From IMG/VR virus record IMGVR_UViG_3300045303_000221, positions 1-64,000 of that record: a DNA stretch of 64,000 nt, one strand, 5' to 3'. A model generated the notes under the pieces. It ran no database searches. It was not told the origin of the DNA and saw only the letters and a program-made list of their open reading frames with translations. The DNA comes from a virus. Made by a program: the position numbers and the translations under genes. Below are positions 46,940 through 55,373 of the stretch, one piece after another. Numbering within the stretch: position 1 is the stretch's first letter; the number at the start of each line of letters is the position of its first letter.

Positions 46940-47020
46940 GCGCACAACGTGTGATATGCTCCGGGTGCGGAGTGAGTGCAAGCTCCGCACCCGGAGGACG
47001 ACGGGGACCCGTCAGAGAGG
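46940..47020 (+). promoter_or_regulatory. Promoter with tandem hairpins for 47031
   Basis: GCGCACAACGTGTGA, TATGCT (46955-46960), a perfect 12-bp hairpin CCGGGTGCGGAG/CTCCGCACCCGG (46961-46994, loop TGAGTGCAAG), then GACGG/CCGTC (47000-47013) directly before AGAGAGG. Confidence 0.75.
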
Positions 47021-47030
47021 ATGGAGCGAG

Positions 47031-47285
47031 ATGGCAGAGATCATCGCCACACGAAGGAAGATCGGCGATCGGCGCGTGATGTACCGGCACGAGGTGTGGG
47101 TCGGCGGCCGGACGAACGAGGACGGCACGTTCACTCCCGCTCGGAAGATCGGCCAGCGCGTGTCCACCGGCCAGTACGGCTTCGCGATCCTGGACAACGT
47201 GCGGATGGTCATCGACCGGTACACGAACTCGCCGCCGACGCGCAGGCCGATGGGCAAGACCATCGTCGGGTTCACGGACATCTGA
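47031..47285 (+). CDS. Hypothetical protein, 84 aa
   Basis: ATG 47031 after AGAGAGGATGGAGCGAG. Beta-rich basic product (EIIATRRKIGDRRVMYRHEV; ARKIGQRVSTGQYGFAILDN). First of a chain of small genes coupled up to the secreted nuclease at 47906. Confidence 0.65.
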   Translation: MAEIIATRRKIGDRRVMYRHEVWVGGRTNEDGTFTPARKIGQRVSTGQYGFAILDNVRMVIDRYTNSPPTRRPMGKTIVGFTDI

Positions 47286-47467
47286 TGGGCTACGACGAGA
47301 ACGCGCCGACGCGCGCCGAGGCTGAACTGGACGAGGCCGTGTGGGGCTGGGAGGAGAACGAGGACGGCGAGATGGTCTGGACGCCTCGCCCGCGCCCGTT
47401 CACGCCCGGGCCGCCGCCGCTGGTGCCGTGGAGCGTGTGGCGCGCGGGCAAGCGGGACCCGTTCTGA
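47285..47467 (+). CDS. Hypothetical acidic protein, 60 aa
   Basis: ATG 47285 overlaps the previous stop by one base. Acidic Trp-containing N-terminus (RAEAELDEAVWGWEENEDGE), Pro-rich C-terminus (RPRPFTPGPPPLVPWSVWR). Overlaps the next gene by one base. Confidence 0.55.
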   Translation: MGYDENAPTRAEAELDEAVWGWEENEDGEMVWTPRPRPFTPGPPPLVPWSVWRAGKRDPF

Positions 47468-47679
47468 TGCGCCGCCGCTATCGCGTCTACTGTCCCGGCC
47501 GCGAGCATTGGCGGACTGCCGCGAACGGCACCCGCTACAGGGCGTGGTGCAGCTTCGACTCGCACCGGAAGGCGGAGTCGCCGGAGGCGGCGGTCGCGAA
47601 GCCGTGTCCGCAGTGCGGCGGGTCGGTGCTGATCCACCCTGGCGACCCGGCCTACGTGTCGGGTTGGAGCAAGCAATGA
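47467..47679 (+). CDS. Zinc-ribbon-like protein, 70 aa
   Basis: ATG 47467 overlaps the previous stop. YRVYCPGREHWRTAANGTRY, WCSFDSH, KPCPQCGGSVLIHPGD: a C-x2-C knuckle plus Cys/His upstream. Overlaps 47676 by four bases. Confidence 0.6.
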   Translation: MRRRYRVYCPGREHWRTAANGTRYRAWCSFDSHRKAESPEAAVAKPCPQCGGSVLIHPGDPAYVSGWSKQ

Positions 47680-47909
47680 GCGTAGGCCGCAAGCCGTTCT
47701 CGCCGTGCACGAGGGGCTATCGCCACTGGTTCACGCGGTACAACCAGCCGGGCGAGCGGACGACGTTCTGCCAGCGGTGTGGCGGCGTCAACCCGACGTG
47801 CATCTGGTGCGACGGGAAGGTGCGGGTGCTCGACTCGGGCCACGTCGAATGCAAGCGCTGCGGGAACATCACCGGCCCCGAGGAGAACCCGATGCGGCGG
47901 TCGTCGTGA
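47676..47909 (+). CDS. Multi-knuckle zinc protein, 77 aa
   Basis: ATG 47676 overlaps the previous stop. FCQRCGGVNPTCIWCDGKVR then HVECKRCGNITG: three C-x2-C pairs, two zinc sites' worth of ligands, like a small rubredoxin/zinc-ribbon module. Overlaps the secreted nuclease gene by four bases. Function unknown. Confidence 0.65.
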   Translation: MSVGRKPFSPCTRGYRHWFTRYNQPGERTTFCQRCGGVNPTCIWCDGKVRVLDSGHVECKRCGNITGPEENPMRRSS

Positions 47910-48514
47910 TCCGTCGATGCACGTATGCCATCTGTGCATCGTTCGTGCTCGCGCTGTTCCCGACCACCGGCACGGCGCACACGAAGGCGGACGAGGCGCG
48001 CGTGCTGCGGAGCCTGGCGGCGCTGACGACGGCCGCGCCGCTGTCGATGAGCGGCTACTCGCGGGACGAGTTCCCGCACTGGCGCGACCCGGATGGCAAC
48101 GGCTGCAACGCGAGGCAGGACACGCTCCGCCATGACGGCACCCGCGTCGTGGTCGGCGCGGGCTGCCGGATCGTGTCCGGCAGGTGGGTCGATCGCTACT
48201 CGGGGACGGTGTACCGGGTAGCGAGGTCGCTCGACTGCGATCACCTGGTGCCGCTGGCCGATGCCTGGCGGAGCGGTGCTCGTCGGTGGAGCGACGAGCG
48301 GCGCGAGCGGTACGCGAACGACCCGGTGGTGCTGGTGATGACGAGCGCGCACCTGAACCGGCAGAAGGGCGACAGCGACCCGTCTGAGTGGGTGCCGCCG
48401 CGCCGGGCGTACTGGTTCACGTACGCGAAGCGGTGGGTGCGGATCAAGGCCCGCTACCACCTGGCCGTGACGCGGGCGGAGCGCAAGGCGCTGCGCGCGA
48501 TGGTGACCGGATGA
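47906..48514 (+). CDS. Secreted HNH-family nuclease, 202 aa
   Basis: GTG 47906 overlaps the previous stop. Signal peptide from RRCTYAICASFVLALFPTTG ending TAHT. The mature part matches the exported HNH/GmrSD-C-like (DUF1524) family of actinobacteria: YSRDEFPHWRDPDGNGCNAR, QDTLRHDG, GRWVDRYSGTVY, LDCDHLVPLADAWRSGARRW, VMTSAHLNRQKGDSDPSEWV, YWFTYAKRWVRIKARY. D-C-D-H holds the catalytic His and N-R-Q-K the metal-side residues. Export suggests it degrades extracellular or surface DNA or RNA; a phage reason is open. Confidence 0.85.
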   Translation: MIRRCTYAICASFVLALFPTTGTAHTKADEARVLRSLAALTTAAPLSMSGYSRDEFPHWRDPDGNGCNARQDTLRHDGTRVVVGAGCRIVSGRWVDRYSGTVYRVARSLDCDHLVPLADAWRSGARRWSDERRERYANDPVVLVMTSAHLNRQKGDSDPSEWVPPRRAYWFTYAKRWVRIKARYHLAVTRAERKALRAMVTG

Positions 48515-48579
48515 CGCACAACGTGAGCACGTCAAGTGAGCGATCCCTGACGCAGACTCAAGGGTGCGGTTTGTCCTAG
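48511..48579 (+). CDS. 22-codon frame after the nuclease gene
   Basis: ATG 48511 overlaps the nuclease stop (ATGA). MTHNVSTSSERSLTQTQGCG and two more residues. The overlap is typical of real genes here, but the peptide is tiny. Confidence 0.3.
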   Translation: MTHNVSTSSERSLTQTQGCGLS

Positions 48580-48684
48580 CGCGCATCGTGTGTTACCATC
48601 CGAGGTACAACACAAGCCGGTCGTGAAGGGGCACCACGCTGACAATGAGTCCGCCGACGCCCTGACCGGAGATCGGAGAAACCC
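48580..48684 (+). promoter_or_regulatory. Promoter and 85-base leader for 48685
   Basis: GCGCGCATCGTGTGT, TACCAT (48594-48599), then a leader that can pair CCGGTC with GACCGG and ends GGAGATCGGAGAAACCC before GTG 48685. No AGAGAGG. Confidence 0.6.
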
Positions 48685-49605
48685 GTGAGTCCACGGGAGA
48701 ACGCGAAGCCTGAGCTTCGCCAGATCGCCGTTGGCGATCTCACTGTGCTGGCACATATCCAGCGCACCCCTCGTCCGGCCCGCGTCGCGAAGATCGCGCG
48801 TGAGTGGGACGAGAGCAAGGTCGGCATCCTCAAGGTCGCGAAGATCACGACCGGCCGCAACAAGGGCAAGTACCACGTCGTTGACGGCGGTACTCGCTGG
48901 AAGGCGGCCGAGCTTGCCTTCGGTGACGACTACCTGTTCTGGTGCGTCGTCACGGGCGGGACGGAGTTTGAGGCAGCGGAGGACTTCCTCGCGGCCAACA
49001 ACCTGTCGAAGAAGCCGACCGCGTACGAGAACTACATGGTCGGCCTGCGAGCGGACGTGGACTACTGCAACGCGATGGCGAAGGCGTTCAAGGCCGTCGG
49101 TGTCGATGCGGACGAGTCCAGCACGCGCACGTCAGTCGGCTCCATCGCTGCGTGCCGCCGGATCGTGGACCGCGCCGAGGCCGAGGCCAAGCGGACGCTG
49201 AACGGCGACTACTCGCCCGAGGACAAGCAGGATGCGGCGTGGGAGTACGGCTCCGACCGGCTCCGCGACGTGCTGATCCTCACGCGCGAGATGTACCTCG
49301 ACCGGCCGGACGGCGGCCCTCGGGCGCACGATGCCGACATCATCCAGGCGGTCGCCCGCATCTGGGAGATCAACCCAGGCAAGCTCGGTACGAACGGCTG
49401 CCGCGCCCGGTTCGTGGAGCGGATCGCCGTGGTCCGCGTCGCCGAGTGGCGGCACGACGGGCAGAAGGACACCCGGACGTACGGCGGCTCCGAGTCGCGT
49501 GCGACGGCGATGGCCCGGCTGATGTGCATGGAGCACAACAAGCGCCTCAGCCCCGACTCGCCGTGCTTCCTGAAGGGTCCGGCTGACCCCAAGCCGCGCT
49601 ACTAG
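48685..49605 (+). CDS. ParB-like, DUF6551-type protein, 306 aa
   Basis: GTG 48685. N-terminal ParB/sulfiredoxin-like core: AVGDLTVLAHIQRTPRPARV, AKIAREWDESKVGILKVAKI, KYHVVDGGTRWKAAEL; GGTRWKA corresponds to the GxxRxxA phosphate-binding loop of ParB-type CTPase/nuclease folds. The rest is helical (EAAEDFLAANNLSKKPTAYE; AVARIWEINPGKLGTNG), as in the DUF6551 proteins common in actinophages. May bind DNA and CTP; family role not known. It is a single gene with its own long leader and terminator. Confidence 0.8.
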   Translation: MSPRENAKPELRQIAVGDLTVLAHIQRTPRPARVAKIAREWDESKVGILKVAKITTGRNKGKYHVVDGGTRWKAAELAFGDDYLFWCVVTGGTEFEAAEDFLAANNLSKKPTAYENYMVGLRADVDYCNAMAKAFKAVGVDADESSTRTSVGSIAACRRIVDRAEAEAKRTLNGDYSPEDKQDAAWEYGSDRLRDVLILTREMYLDRPDGGPRAHDADIIQAVARIWEINPGKLGTNGCRARFVERIAVVRVAEWRHDGQKDTRTYGGSESRATAMARLMCMEHNKRLSPDSPCFLKGPADPKPRY

Positions 49606-49624
49606 CTCGACCTGATCGACCACG

Positions 49625-49659
49625 GGGGGGCGGCACCGGCGAGACGGGTGTCGCCCCCC
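49625..49659 (+). terminator. Terminator hairpin
   Basis: 12-bp stem GGGGGGCGGCAC/GTGTCGCCCCCC with one G-U pair, followed by TTCT. Confidence 0.8.
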
Positions 49660-49698
49660 TTCTGCGTGGGGCTGCTGGCGCGGACCCGCGGCTCTGCG

Positions 49699-49714
49699 TA
49701 TCCTGACCGTCGTG
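49699..49714 (+). promoter_or_regulatory. Leaderless promoter for 49712
   Basis: TATCCT (49699-49704), seven bases, GTG 49712. Confidence 0.55.
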
Positions 49715-49807
49715 AGGCGGCTGACGCAACGGTGGGAAGCGGCGATGTTCTGGACGATCGTGCTCGCGGTCGCCGCCGTCTACGCACGCATCTTCTGGGG
49801 GGCCTGA
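49712..49807 (+). CDS. Membrane microprotein, 31 aa
   Basis: GTG 49712 set by TATCCT; the stop overlaps ATG 49807. Basic start MRRLTQRWEA, then one transmembrane helix (MFWTIVLAVAAVYARIFW). Heads the portal operon. Too short for a family. Confidence 0.5.
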   Translation: MRRLTQRWEAAMFWTIVLAVAAVYARIFWGA

Positions 49808-50070
49808 TGCCGGACACGAGGGTGCGCCAGCGCGTCGGACTGCCGCGCGTGTTCGATCCGTGCGTGACCTGTCCGGGCGGTGCGCCGATCGGCGAGGCCC
49901 CGGGCGGGAGCGGCTGCGAGTGCCGGATCGAGCGGTCGGCGATCCTCGCGTCGATCGATCCGTCGTCTCTCGTGAAGTTCTGTCTGAGCGCGGACGGCTA
50001 CCAGACGTGTCCGACCTGGCAGGCTGAGAAGCAGCGCGTGTGGGCACGCCGCGCACTGCTCCCCGACTGA
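49807..50070 (+). CDS. Cys-rich protein, 87 aa
   Basis: ATG 49807 overlaps the previous stop. FDPCVTCPGGAPIGEA, SGCECRIERSAI, VKFCLSADGYQTCPTWQAEK: six Cys, the last pair in the F-C-x8-C-P-x-W pattern seen in many phage and bacterial metal-site proteins. Function unknown. Confidence 0.6.
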   Translation: MPDTRVRQRVGLPRVFDPCVTCPGGAPIGEAPGGSGCECRIERSAILASIDPSSLVKFCLSADGYQTCPTWQAEKQRVWARRALLPD

Positions 50071-50078
50071 CAGCGGAC

Positions 50079-50094
50079 TATGCTGTGTCGCGTG
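50079..50094 (+). promoter_or_regulatory. Leaderless promoter for 50092
   Basis: TATGCT (50079-50084), seven bases, GTG 50092. Confidence 0.55.
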
Positions 50095-50316
50095 GCGGAC
50101 ACGCCGATCAAGGTGCGCGAGCCTCGGCTCGGAAGGCGGTCGCCACGGATCGGCGACTTCTACACGAACGGCCGGGAGTTGTACGAGGTGCTGATCGTGG
50201 CGGACGGCCGGGCGGCGATGGAGAACTGCCGGACGGAGTTCACCACCGAGTACGACCTGGAGACGGTGCGCCGGATGCGGCTCGTGCGCGTGGGAGGTAC
50301 TGATGGGCTGGCTTGA
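50092..50316 (+). CDS. Hypothetical protein upstream of portal, 74 aa
   Basis: GTG 50092 fits the leaderless box. Product KVREPRLGRRSPRIGDFYTN, GRELYEVLIVADGRAAMENC, a KOW-like start and a beta region. Overlaps the portal gene by 14 bases. Confidence 0.55.
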   Translation: MADTPIKVREPRLGRRSPRIGDFYTNGRELYEVLIVADGRAAMENCRTEFTTEYDLETVRRMRLVRVGGTDGLA

Positions 50317-52195
50317 GGGCGTGTCGAAGCGGCTACAGGAGGCGGCTGGGGTGTCGCTGGTCGCGCCGGAGGAACGGGCGGTGGAGGAGCGCCTGTTGGA
50401 GGCGACGACGCGCGAGTTGAGCGCCACCCGGAAGGACCTCGACCTGCTCGGCTGGACGGCGCTGGACTACGTGGCCGGGATGCCGCAGGACATGCCGGTG
50501 CAGAACCGGCGCGAGCTTGTCGCGCACGCCCGGCGGGTGTGGCGGCGCGACCCGATGGCGGGCGCGGCCGTTGACCTGCTGAACGACTTCACGTTCTCGC
50601 GCGGCGTCCCGCTGCCGCGCGCTCGGGACGAGGAAGTGCAGATCGTGATCGATGAGGCGTGGAACGACGTGGACAACAAGGCGGTGCTGACGACGTACGC
50701 GGCGCAGCTAGCGCTCGGCACCGACCTGACGCTCCAGTCCAACGTGTTCCTGGCCGTGTTCGATGACGGCGACGACGGCAAGGTGAAGCTGACGATCGTG
50801 CCGCACGACTCGGTGATCGACGTGGTGCGCGACCCGGACAACCCGATGCGGATCCTCTACTACGTCGTGCAGGTGAACGACACGGAGTGGGACTTCGACG
50901 CGGACGCGCCGAAGGTGAAGGCGGCGGCGGGCGCGGCGGCGGGCACCGGCGGCACGTACAAGGCGGGGCAAGCGCCGGTCGGCCGGGTGCTGTATTTCGA
51001 GCACTGGCTGAACTGCCGGATGCTGCGAGAGGAAGGGATCGACTTCCCCGAGCCGCCAGCGGAGAAGCAGGCGGCGGGCAAGATGTACCACATCGCCACG
51101 AATCGCGGCTCGGAGATGGCGTTCGGCGTGCCGCGGATGGAGCGGACGCTGCGCTGGCTGACGGGCTACAACGAGATCGTCGCGGCGCGCGTGGACATGG
51201 CGAAGGCGGCGGCGGCCTTCATCATGAAGCGCAAGATCACCGGCACGAAGGGGCAGGTCGAGCGGCTGGCGTCGCAGGCCATCTCGCGCCGGTCGGAGCT
51301 TGGCGCGGCGAGCGCGGCGGGCACCGGCTCGCAGATTCCTCCGGCGACCGGTTCGATCCTGAACGAGAACGAGTCGGTGCAGCACGAGCCGTTGAAGCTG
51401 GACTCCGGGTCGAGCGGGGCGATGCAGGACGCGCAGATGATCCGCGCGCAGGTGTCGGCCGCGACGCGCTGGCCGCAGCACTACCTGGGCGACGTGAACG
51501 CTGCGAGCCTGGCCGGATCGACGGCGATCGAGCTTCCCGTGCTGAAGCTCGTGGAGGCCAACCAGGAACTGTTTGAGAACCTGTTCCGGGCGTTCCTCGA
51601 CCGCGTGATCGAGCGGGCGGTGGAGGTCGGGAGGCTCGACAAGAACGCGCCCGCGCCGGAGGGTGAGGCGCTGGAGGCGGCGGACAACGACGACGAGGAA
51701 TCGACCGAGCGCGACCTGAGCTACGAGTTCAAGATGCCGTCCGCGATGCGGCGGATGATGACCGACCTGGTGACTTCGGTCGCGACGACGGCGCAGACGT
51801 TCGACCCGAACAACTCCAACCTGGAACTGAGCCGGACGCTGCTCACGATCGTGCTGGGCGAGGCGTTTGAGCTACAGGACCCGGCGGAGGCGGTCGATCG
51901 CATCTTCCCCGAGGGCTATGTCGATCCGGCGGTGCAGGCGGCGCAGGCGCAGGCGGAGATCCCCGGCACCGAGGGGTTCGATCAGGCCAGCGAGGAAGGC
52001 GCTCCGACCGGCGGCGACGGGCAGGACCAGGCGACCAACCCGTACGGCGCTCCGATGAAGTCGCCGCCGCCGGAGCAGCGGGCGCGGATGGCGGAGGCCG
52101 CCGACGGCATCGAGGAGGCGCTGTTGGACGACCCGGCGTTCCGCGAGGCGTGGATCGCGGCGGTCGGCATCGGACGCAATGGCGACGGACACTGA
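50303..52195 (+). CDS. Portal protein, 630 aa
   Basis: ATG 50303 after GGGAGGTACTG. Pattern of SPP1/HK97-like portals: an N-terminal region with RRVWRRDPMAGAAVDLLNDF, a stem/wing part (ILYYVVQVNDTEWDFD), MERTLRWLTGYNEIVAARVD, then the clip/crown region with AQMIRAQVSAATRWPQHYLG, DVNAASLAGSTAIELPVLKL (the G-D-x-x-x-A-x-L-A-G-S/A signature of portals) and LFRAFLDRVIERAVEVG. The acidic C-terminal tail has many Gln and Pro. It forms the dodecameric DNA-entry ring; packaging partner is the terminase at 28768. Overlaps the head gene by 17 bases. Confidence 0.88.
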   Translation: MGWLEGVSKRLQEAAGVSLVAPEERAVEERLLEATTRELSATRKDLDLLGWTALDYVAGMPQDMPVQNRRELVAHARRVWRRDPMAGAAVDLLNDFTFSRGVPLPRARDEEVQIVIDEAWNDVDNKAVLTTYAAQLALGTDLTLQSNVFLAVFDDGDDGKVKLTIVPHDSVIDVVRDPDNPMRILYYVVQVNDTEWDFDADAPKVKAAAGAAAGTGGTYKAGQAPVGRVLYFEHWLNCRMLREEGIDFPEPPAEKQAAGKMYHIATNRGSEMAFGVPRMERTLRWLTGYNEIVAARVDMAKAAAAFIMKRKITGTKGQVERLASQAISRRSELGAASAAGTGSQIPPATGSILNENESVQHEPLKLDSGSSGAMQDAQMIRAQVSAATRWPQHYLGDVNAASLAGSTAIELPVLKLVEANQELFENLFRAFLDRVIERAVEVGRLDKNAPAPEGEALEAADNDDEESTERDLSYEFKMPSAMRRMMTDLVTSVATTAQTFDPNNSNLELSRTLLTIVLGEAFELQDPAEAVDRIFPEGYVDPAVQAAQAQAEIPGTEGFDQASEEGAPTGGDGQDQATNPYGAPMKSPPPEQRARMAEAADGIEEALLDDPAFREAWIAAVGIGRNGDGH

Positions 52196-55100
52196 CCCGC
52201 TACGGGCACGACTGCGGGCGCTGACCGAGCAGGTGGTCGCGGCCGAGCCGCCGCCGGTGGAGGAGCCTCCGGCCCGGCCTGACGCGGTGACGGCGGCGAC
52301 GGGCCTGGCGGCGGCGCTCGCGGCTGGTGGGGCGGTCGCTCCGGTGGTGGTCGGCGTGCAGGCGTACAAGCAGGGCGCGGACACCGTGATGGCGGGGACG
52401 GCGATGGTGCTGGCGGCCCTCGCGCACCAGGCGGGCCAGATGGACGTGGCCGAGATCGTGGCGGCGGCGATGGACGACCCGGTGTTCGCCGACGACGACA
52501 TCGAGCAGGCCATCCAGGCCGAGCGGGCGATGCAGGAGACGTTCGTGCGCAAGCAGCGCGCCCGGGTGAAGCGCGACCTGCCGAAGGCGCTGAAGCTGGA
52601 GGACGCGGCCGAGCGACGGGCGGCCGTCCAGAAGCTCGTGGAGCGCGAGAAGCGCTACTCGCAACAGCGGATCGAGGCGTTGCGTGAGCGGCTGGCCGGG
52701 ATGGCGGAGATGAAGCGGGTCGAGGCGCAGTCGCCGGGCGGCGCGCTGTGGCTGCTCTCGGACGGCGTGAAGGTGCACACGCCGGACTGCATCGCGATGA
52801 GCGGGAAGGTGTGGCCGTGGCCGGTGCTGAAGCTGTGGCACCCGCCGCTGCACCACGGCTGTCCGTGCATCCTCGTGGGCATCCCGGACGCGCTCAAGCA
52901 GGGCCTGATCAAGCCGGGGATGATCCCCACCGACCACGCCGACGCGGTGAAGCGGGCGCGGGCGATCATGCGCAAGGCGCAGCGGTTGGAGGAGGTCGCG
53001 GCCGAGGGCGAGGTGGAGGCGTACCTGGAGGCCGTGGAGGCCCGCTGGGAGCGCCGCTTCCCGAAGGGCACCGACCGGGCCGGGCAGTTCATGCCGCGCC
53101 GGGGAGGGTCGGCGCGCGCGTTGCTGCGCGACCTGGTGCCGCGCCAGCCTCGCCGTCGGGTGACGCGGATCGGTGGGCACCGGGTGGTGATCCCCGAGGA
53201 GCGCAGCTTCAAGCGGACGATCGGCGACCACACGTACACGTCGCCGCCGGGCACGACGAAGGTGCTGCGGGACGGCAAGCCGCTCGGGCGCGACCCGGGG
53301 GGCGAGAAGCACGACCTGACGCTGACCCGGCCGACGGGCGACCTGCGGCCGTCCACGCCGGAGCGCGAGGCGCTGGCGAAGGTGCTGAACGGCGCGCAGG
53401 CGGACACGCTCACCGGGATGCGGTACGCGGGCGTGGAGGAGGGCCTGCTGGCGCACGGGTTCATCCCCGTGGCGGTGAAGGGGGAGGACCCGCTCAACCG
53501 CTACTTCTACCGGCACCCGTCCGGCTCCACGATGACGCTGAACCTGGTGCGGTGGGCTTCCGGGCGGATGGAGGTCGGCGTCGCGTACTACTCCCCGGCG
53601 CAGGTGCCGGTGCGCGCCGACTACCCGCGCGCGAGCAGGCCGCCGGAGACGTGGGACGAGTTCCTGAAGGACGCGACGGCGCTGGCGGCGAACATCGCGG
53701 AGCGCACGAACGCGCACCTCGGGCTGGGGACGATCGCGACGAGCGAGCACCTTACTGACCACACCGGCGACCACTCATGGGATGGCGACATTCGGCTCGC
53801 GCCGAACGTGATGGCGGACGTGCAGGATGCGCTCAACAAGCAGGCGCGGGGCGAGACGATCACGCTCCCGTCCCCGGTGTACCGCGCGTACCACACGACC
53901 GCACACGAGCTTCTGCACGCGATCAATGCGGGCACGGCGGGCGACTACCACACGCAGGGCGGCCGGACGCTGGAGGAAGCGCTGGTCGAGGAGTTGTCGC
54001 ACGTAGTGGCGCAGGAACTGCTCTCCGATCACGGCCTGGGAGAGGTCGCGCAGTGGGCGGCGAACAACCCCTCCAAGGACGCCGCGCGCGGCACGTACAT
54101 CGGGTTCCGGGCGACGCTGGACGGGATGCTGAACGACGCGGGCGTGCCCGCCGCTGACCGGCCGGGCCTGCTCTGGGCGATGAAGACGGGGATGCAGACG
54201 GACGACCGACTGGAGTTCCTGGCGGCGCTGATGAAGACGGACGTGGAGGCGGTGCGCGGGCGGCTCACATCCAACGCGACCGGCAAGGACATGGCCGAGT
54301 ACCTGCCGATGGTCGCCGCATCGACACGGCCTGTCGTGACGCCGGGCGTGTTCCGGATGGGCGGCGAGCAGGTCGGCCGGGGCGCGCTGCTGCGGCTCAA
54401 GGACGGCACGATCACGCGGGTGGCGGACGTGGGCGACCAGAACGGCGTCGTGTTCGCGTGGACGGACGACGAGGAGGGTCACGTGCACCTCGTGACCGAG
54501 GGTGACGTGGACAGGGTGCTGACCCCGCCGACCAGTCGCGGCGACCAGGGCAGGTCGCTGGCGCTGCGCTGGGAGGGCGCTGCGGAGCACGAGGACGTGG
54601 CGATCGGCGACGTGATCGACTTCGGCGACGGTACGCACGGCCGGGTGGAGGACGTGTTCGGCCGCGGTTCCGCGACGGCGATCAGGGTCGCGACCGATCA
54701 GGGGTCGGTGTGGGTGACCGAGAAGCGGCGCACCGTGCACCCGATCAAGGTCACGACCGGACGCGGCCCCGAGATGGAGGAGCCGCCCGAGGCGAAGGCG
54801 ACCGGCACGCAGTCGATCATCGACGCCGGGTTCGGCAAGGCGGAGCAGGCCGGGGAGGAACTGATGCTGCTCCAGAGCGTGCCGCACCTCCTGCGGATGT
54901 CGCTGCACCGGGTGCTGGTGCGGCAGCGCGAGCTACAGCGGATCGTCGGCCGCGACCCGATGGCCGCGAACGCCGACGTGGTGGAGGCGGAGGCGGAGCT
55001 TCGCCGGATCGAGCGGCTGATCAAGGCGCGAGAGGCGGCGCGCGACGCCCGCGCCAAGGCGTTCAAGCGCGAGCACGGCTACTGGGCGATCACGCAAGCC

Positions 55101-55343
55101 GAGTACGACGCGGCGATGGACGAGCCGAACGTCACCACCGACGACCCGCACGTGGCGCTCCCCGGCGGCGTCGTCGCTCCGAAGTCCGTGATCTTCGACC
55201 ACGTGCATCGGCCGGACGGGAAGATCAGGATCGTGAAGGCGCTGCGCGACGCGCGGGACGCGCCGATGTACCGCAGCGACCTGCTCTCGCAGGAGCATCG
55301 CGAGGCGGCGCTGAGGTCAATCGGCGCGTACGATCCGGACTAG
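52179..55343 (+). CDS. MuF-type head morphogenesis protein fused to a zincin domain, 1054 aa
   Basis: ATG 52179 overlaps the portal stop. Residues 120-235 are the MuF-type core: VEREKRYSQQRIEALRERLA, KVHTPDCIAMSGKVWPWPVL, HPPLHHGCPCILVGIP, with the conserved H-T-x-x-C and P-P-L-H-x-G-C-x-C. Normal MuF proteins stop here. A link (RRFPKGTDRAGQFMPRRG, 292-309) resembles the HP-x-x-R-x-G-x-F motif of other proteins here. At 560-620 a zinc metallopeptidase signature appears, TTAHELLHAINAG (H576-H580) followed by LEEALVEELSHVVAQEL. The C-terminal 250 residues add beta-domains (GTHGRVEDVFGRGSATAIRV) and a coiled coil. Probably packaged in the head; the protease may mature the capsid or act in the host. 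Confidence 0.82.
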   Translation: MATDTDPLRARLRALTEQVVAAEPPPVEEPPARPDAVTAATGLAAALAAGGAVAPVVVGVQAYKQGADTVMAGTAMVLAALAHQAGQMDVAEIVAAAMDDPVFADDDIEQAIQAERAMQETFVRKQRARVKRDLPKALKLEDAAERRAAVQKLVEREKRYSQQRIEALRERLAGMAEMKRVEAQSPGGALWLLSDGVKVHTPDCIAMSGKVWPWPVLKLWHPPLHHGCPCILVGIPDALKQGLIKPGMIPTDHADAVKRARAIMRKAQRLEEVAAEGEVEAYLEAVEARWERRFPKGTDRAGQFMPRRGGSARALLRDLVPRQPRRRVTRIGGHRVVIPEERSFKRTIGDHTYTSPPGTTKVLRDGKPLGRDPGGEKHDLTLTRPTGDLRPSTPEREALAKVLNGAQADTLTGMRYAGVEEGLLAHGFIPVAVKGEDPLNRYFYRHPSGSTMTLNLVRWASGRMEVGVAYYSPAQVPVRADYPRASRPPETWDEFLKDATALAANIAERTNAHLGLGTIATSEHLTDHTGDHSWDGDIRLAPNVMADVQDALNKQARGETITLPSPVYRAYHTTAHELLHAINAGTAGDYHTQGGRTLEEALVEELSHVVAQELLSDHGLGEVAQWAANNPSKDAARGTYIGFRATLDGMLNDAGVPAADRPGLLWAMKTGMQTDDRLEFLAALMKTDVEAVRGRLTSNATGKDMAEYLPMVAASTRPVVTPGVFRMGGEQVGRGALLRLKDGTITRVADVGDQNGVVFAWTDDEEGHVHLVTEGDVDRVLTPPTSRGDQGRSLALRWEGAAEHEDVAIGDVIDFGDGTHGRVEDVFGRGSATAIRVATDQGSVWVTEKRRTVHPIKVTTGRGPEMEEPPEAKATGTQSIIDAGFGKAEQAGEELMLLQSVPHLLRMSLHRVLVRQRELQRIVGRDPMAANADVVEAEAELRRIERLIKAREAARDARAKAFKREHGYWAITQAEYDAAMDEPNVTTDDPHVALPGGVVAPKSVIFDHVHRPDGKIRIVKALRDARDAPMYRSDLLSQEHREAALRSIGAYDPD

Positions 55344-55357
55344 CTCAAGGTGTGCGA

Positions 55358-55373
55358 TACGCTGTGGGGCGTG
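55358..55373 (+). promoter_or_regulatory. Leaderless promoter for 55371
   Basis: CTCAAGGTGTGCGA, TACGCT (55358-55363), seven bases, GTG 55371. This copy joins the upstream motif of the cassette type to a leaderless start. Confidence 0.6.
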
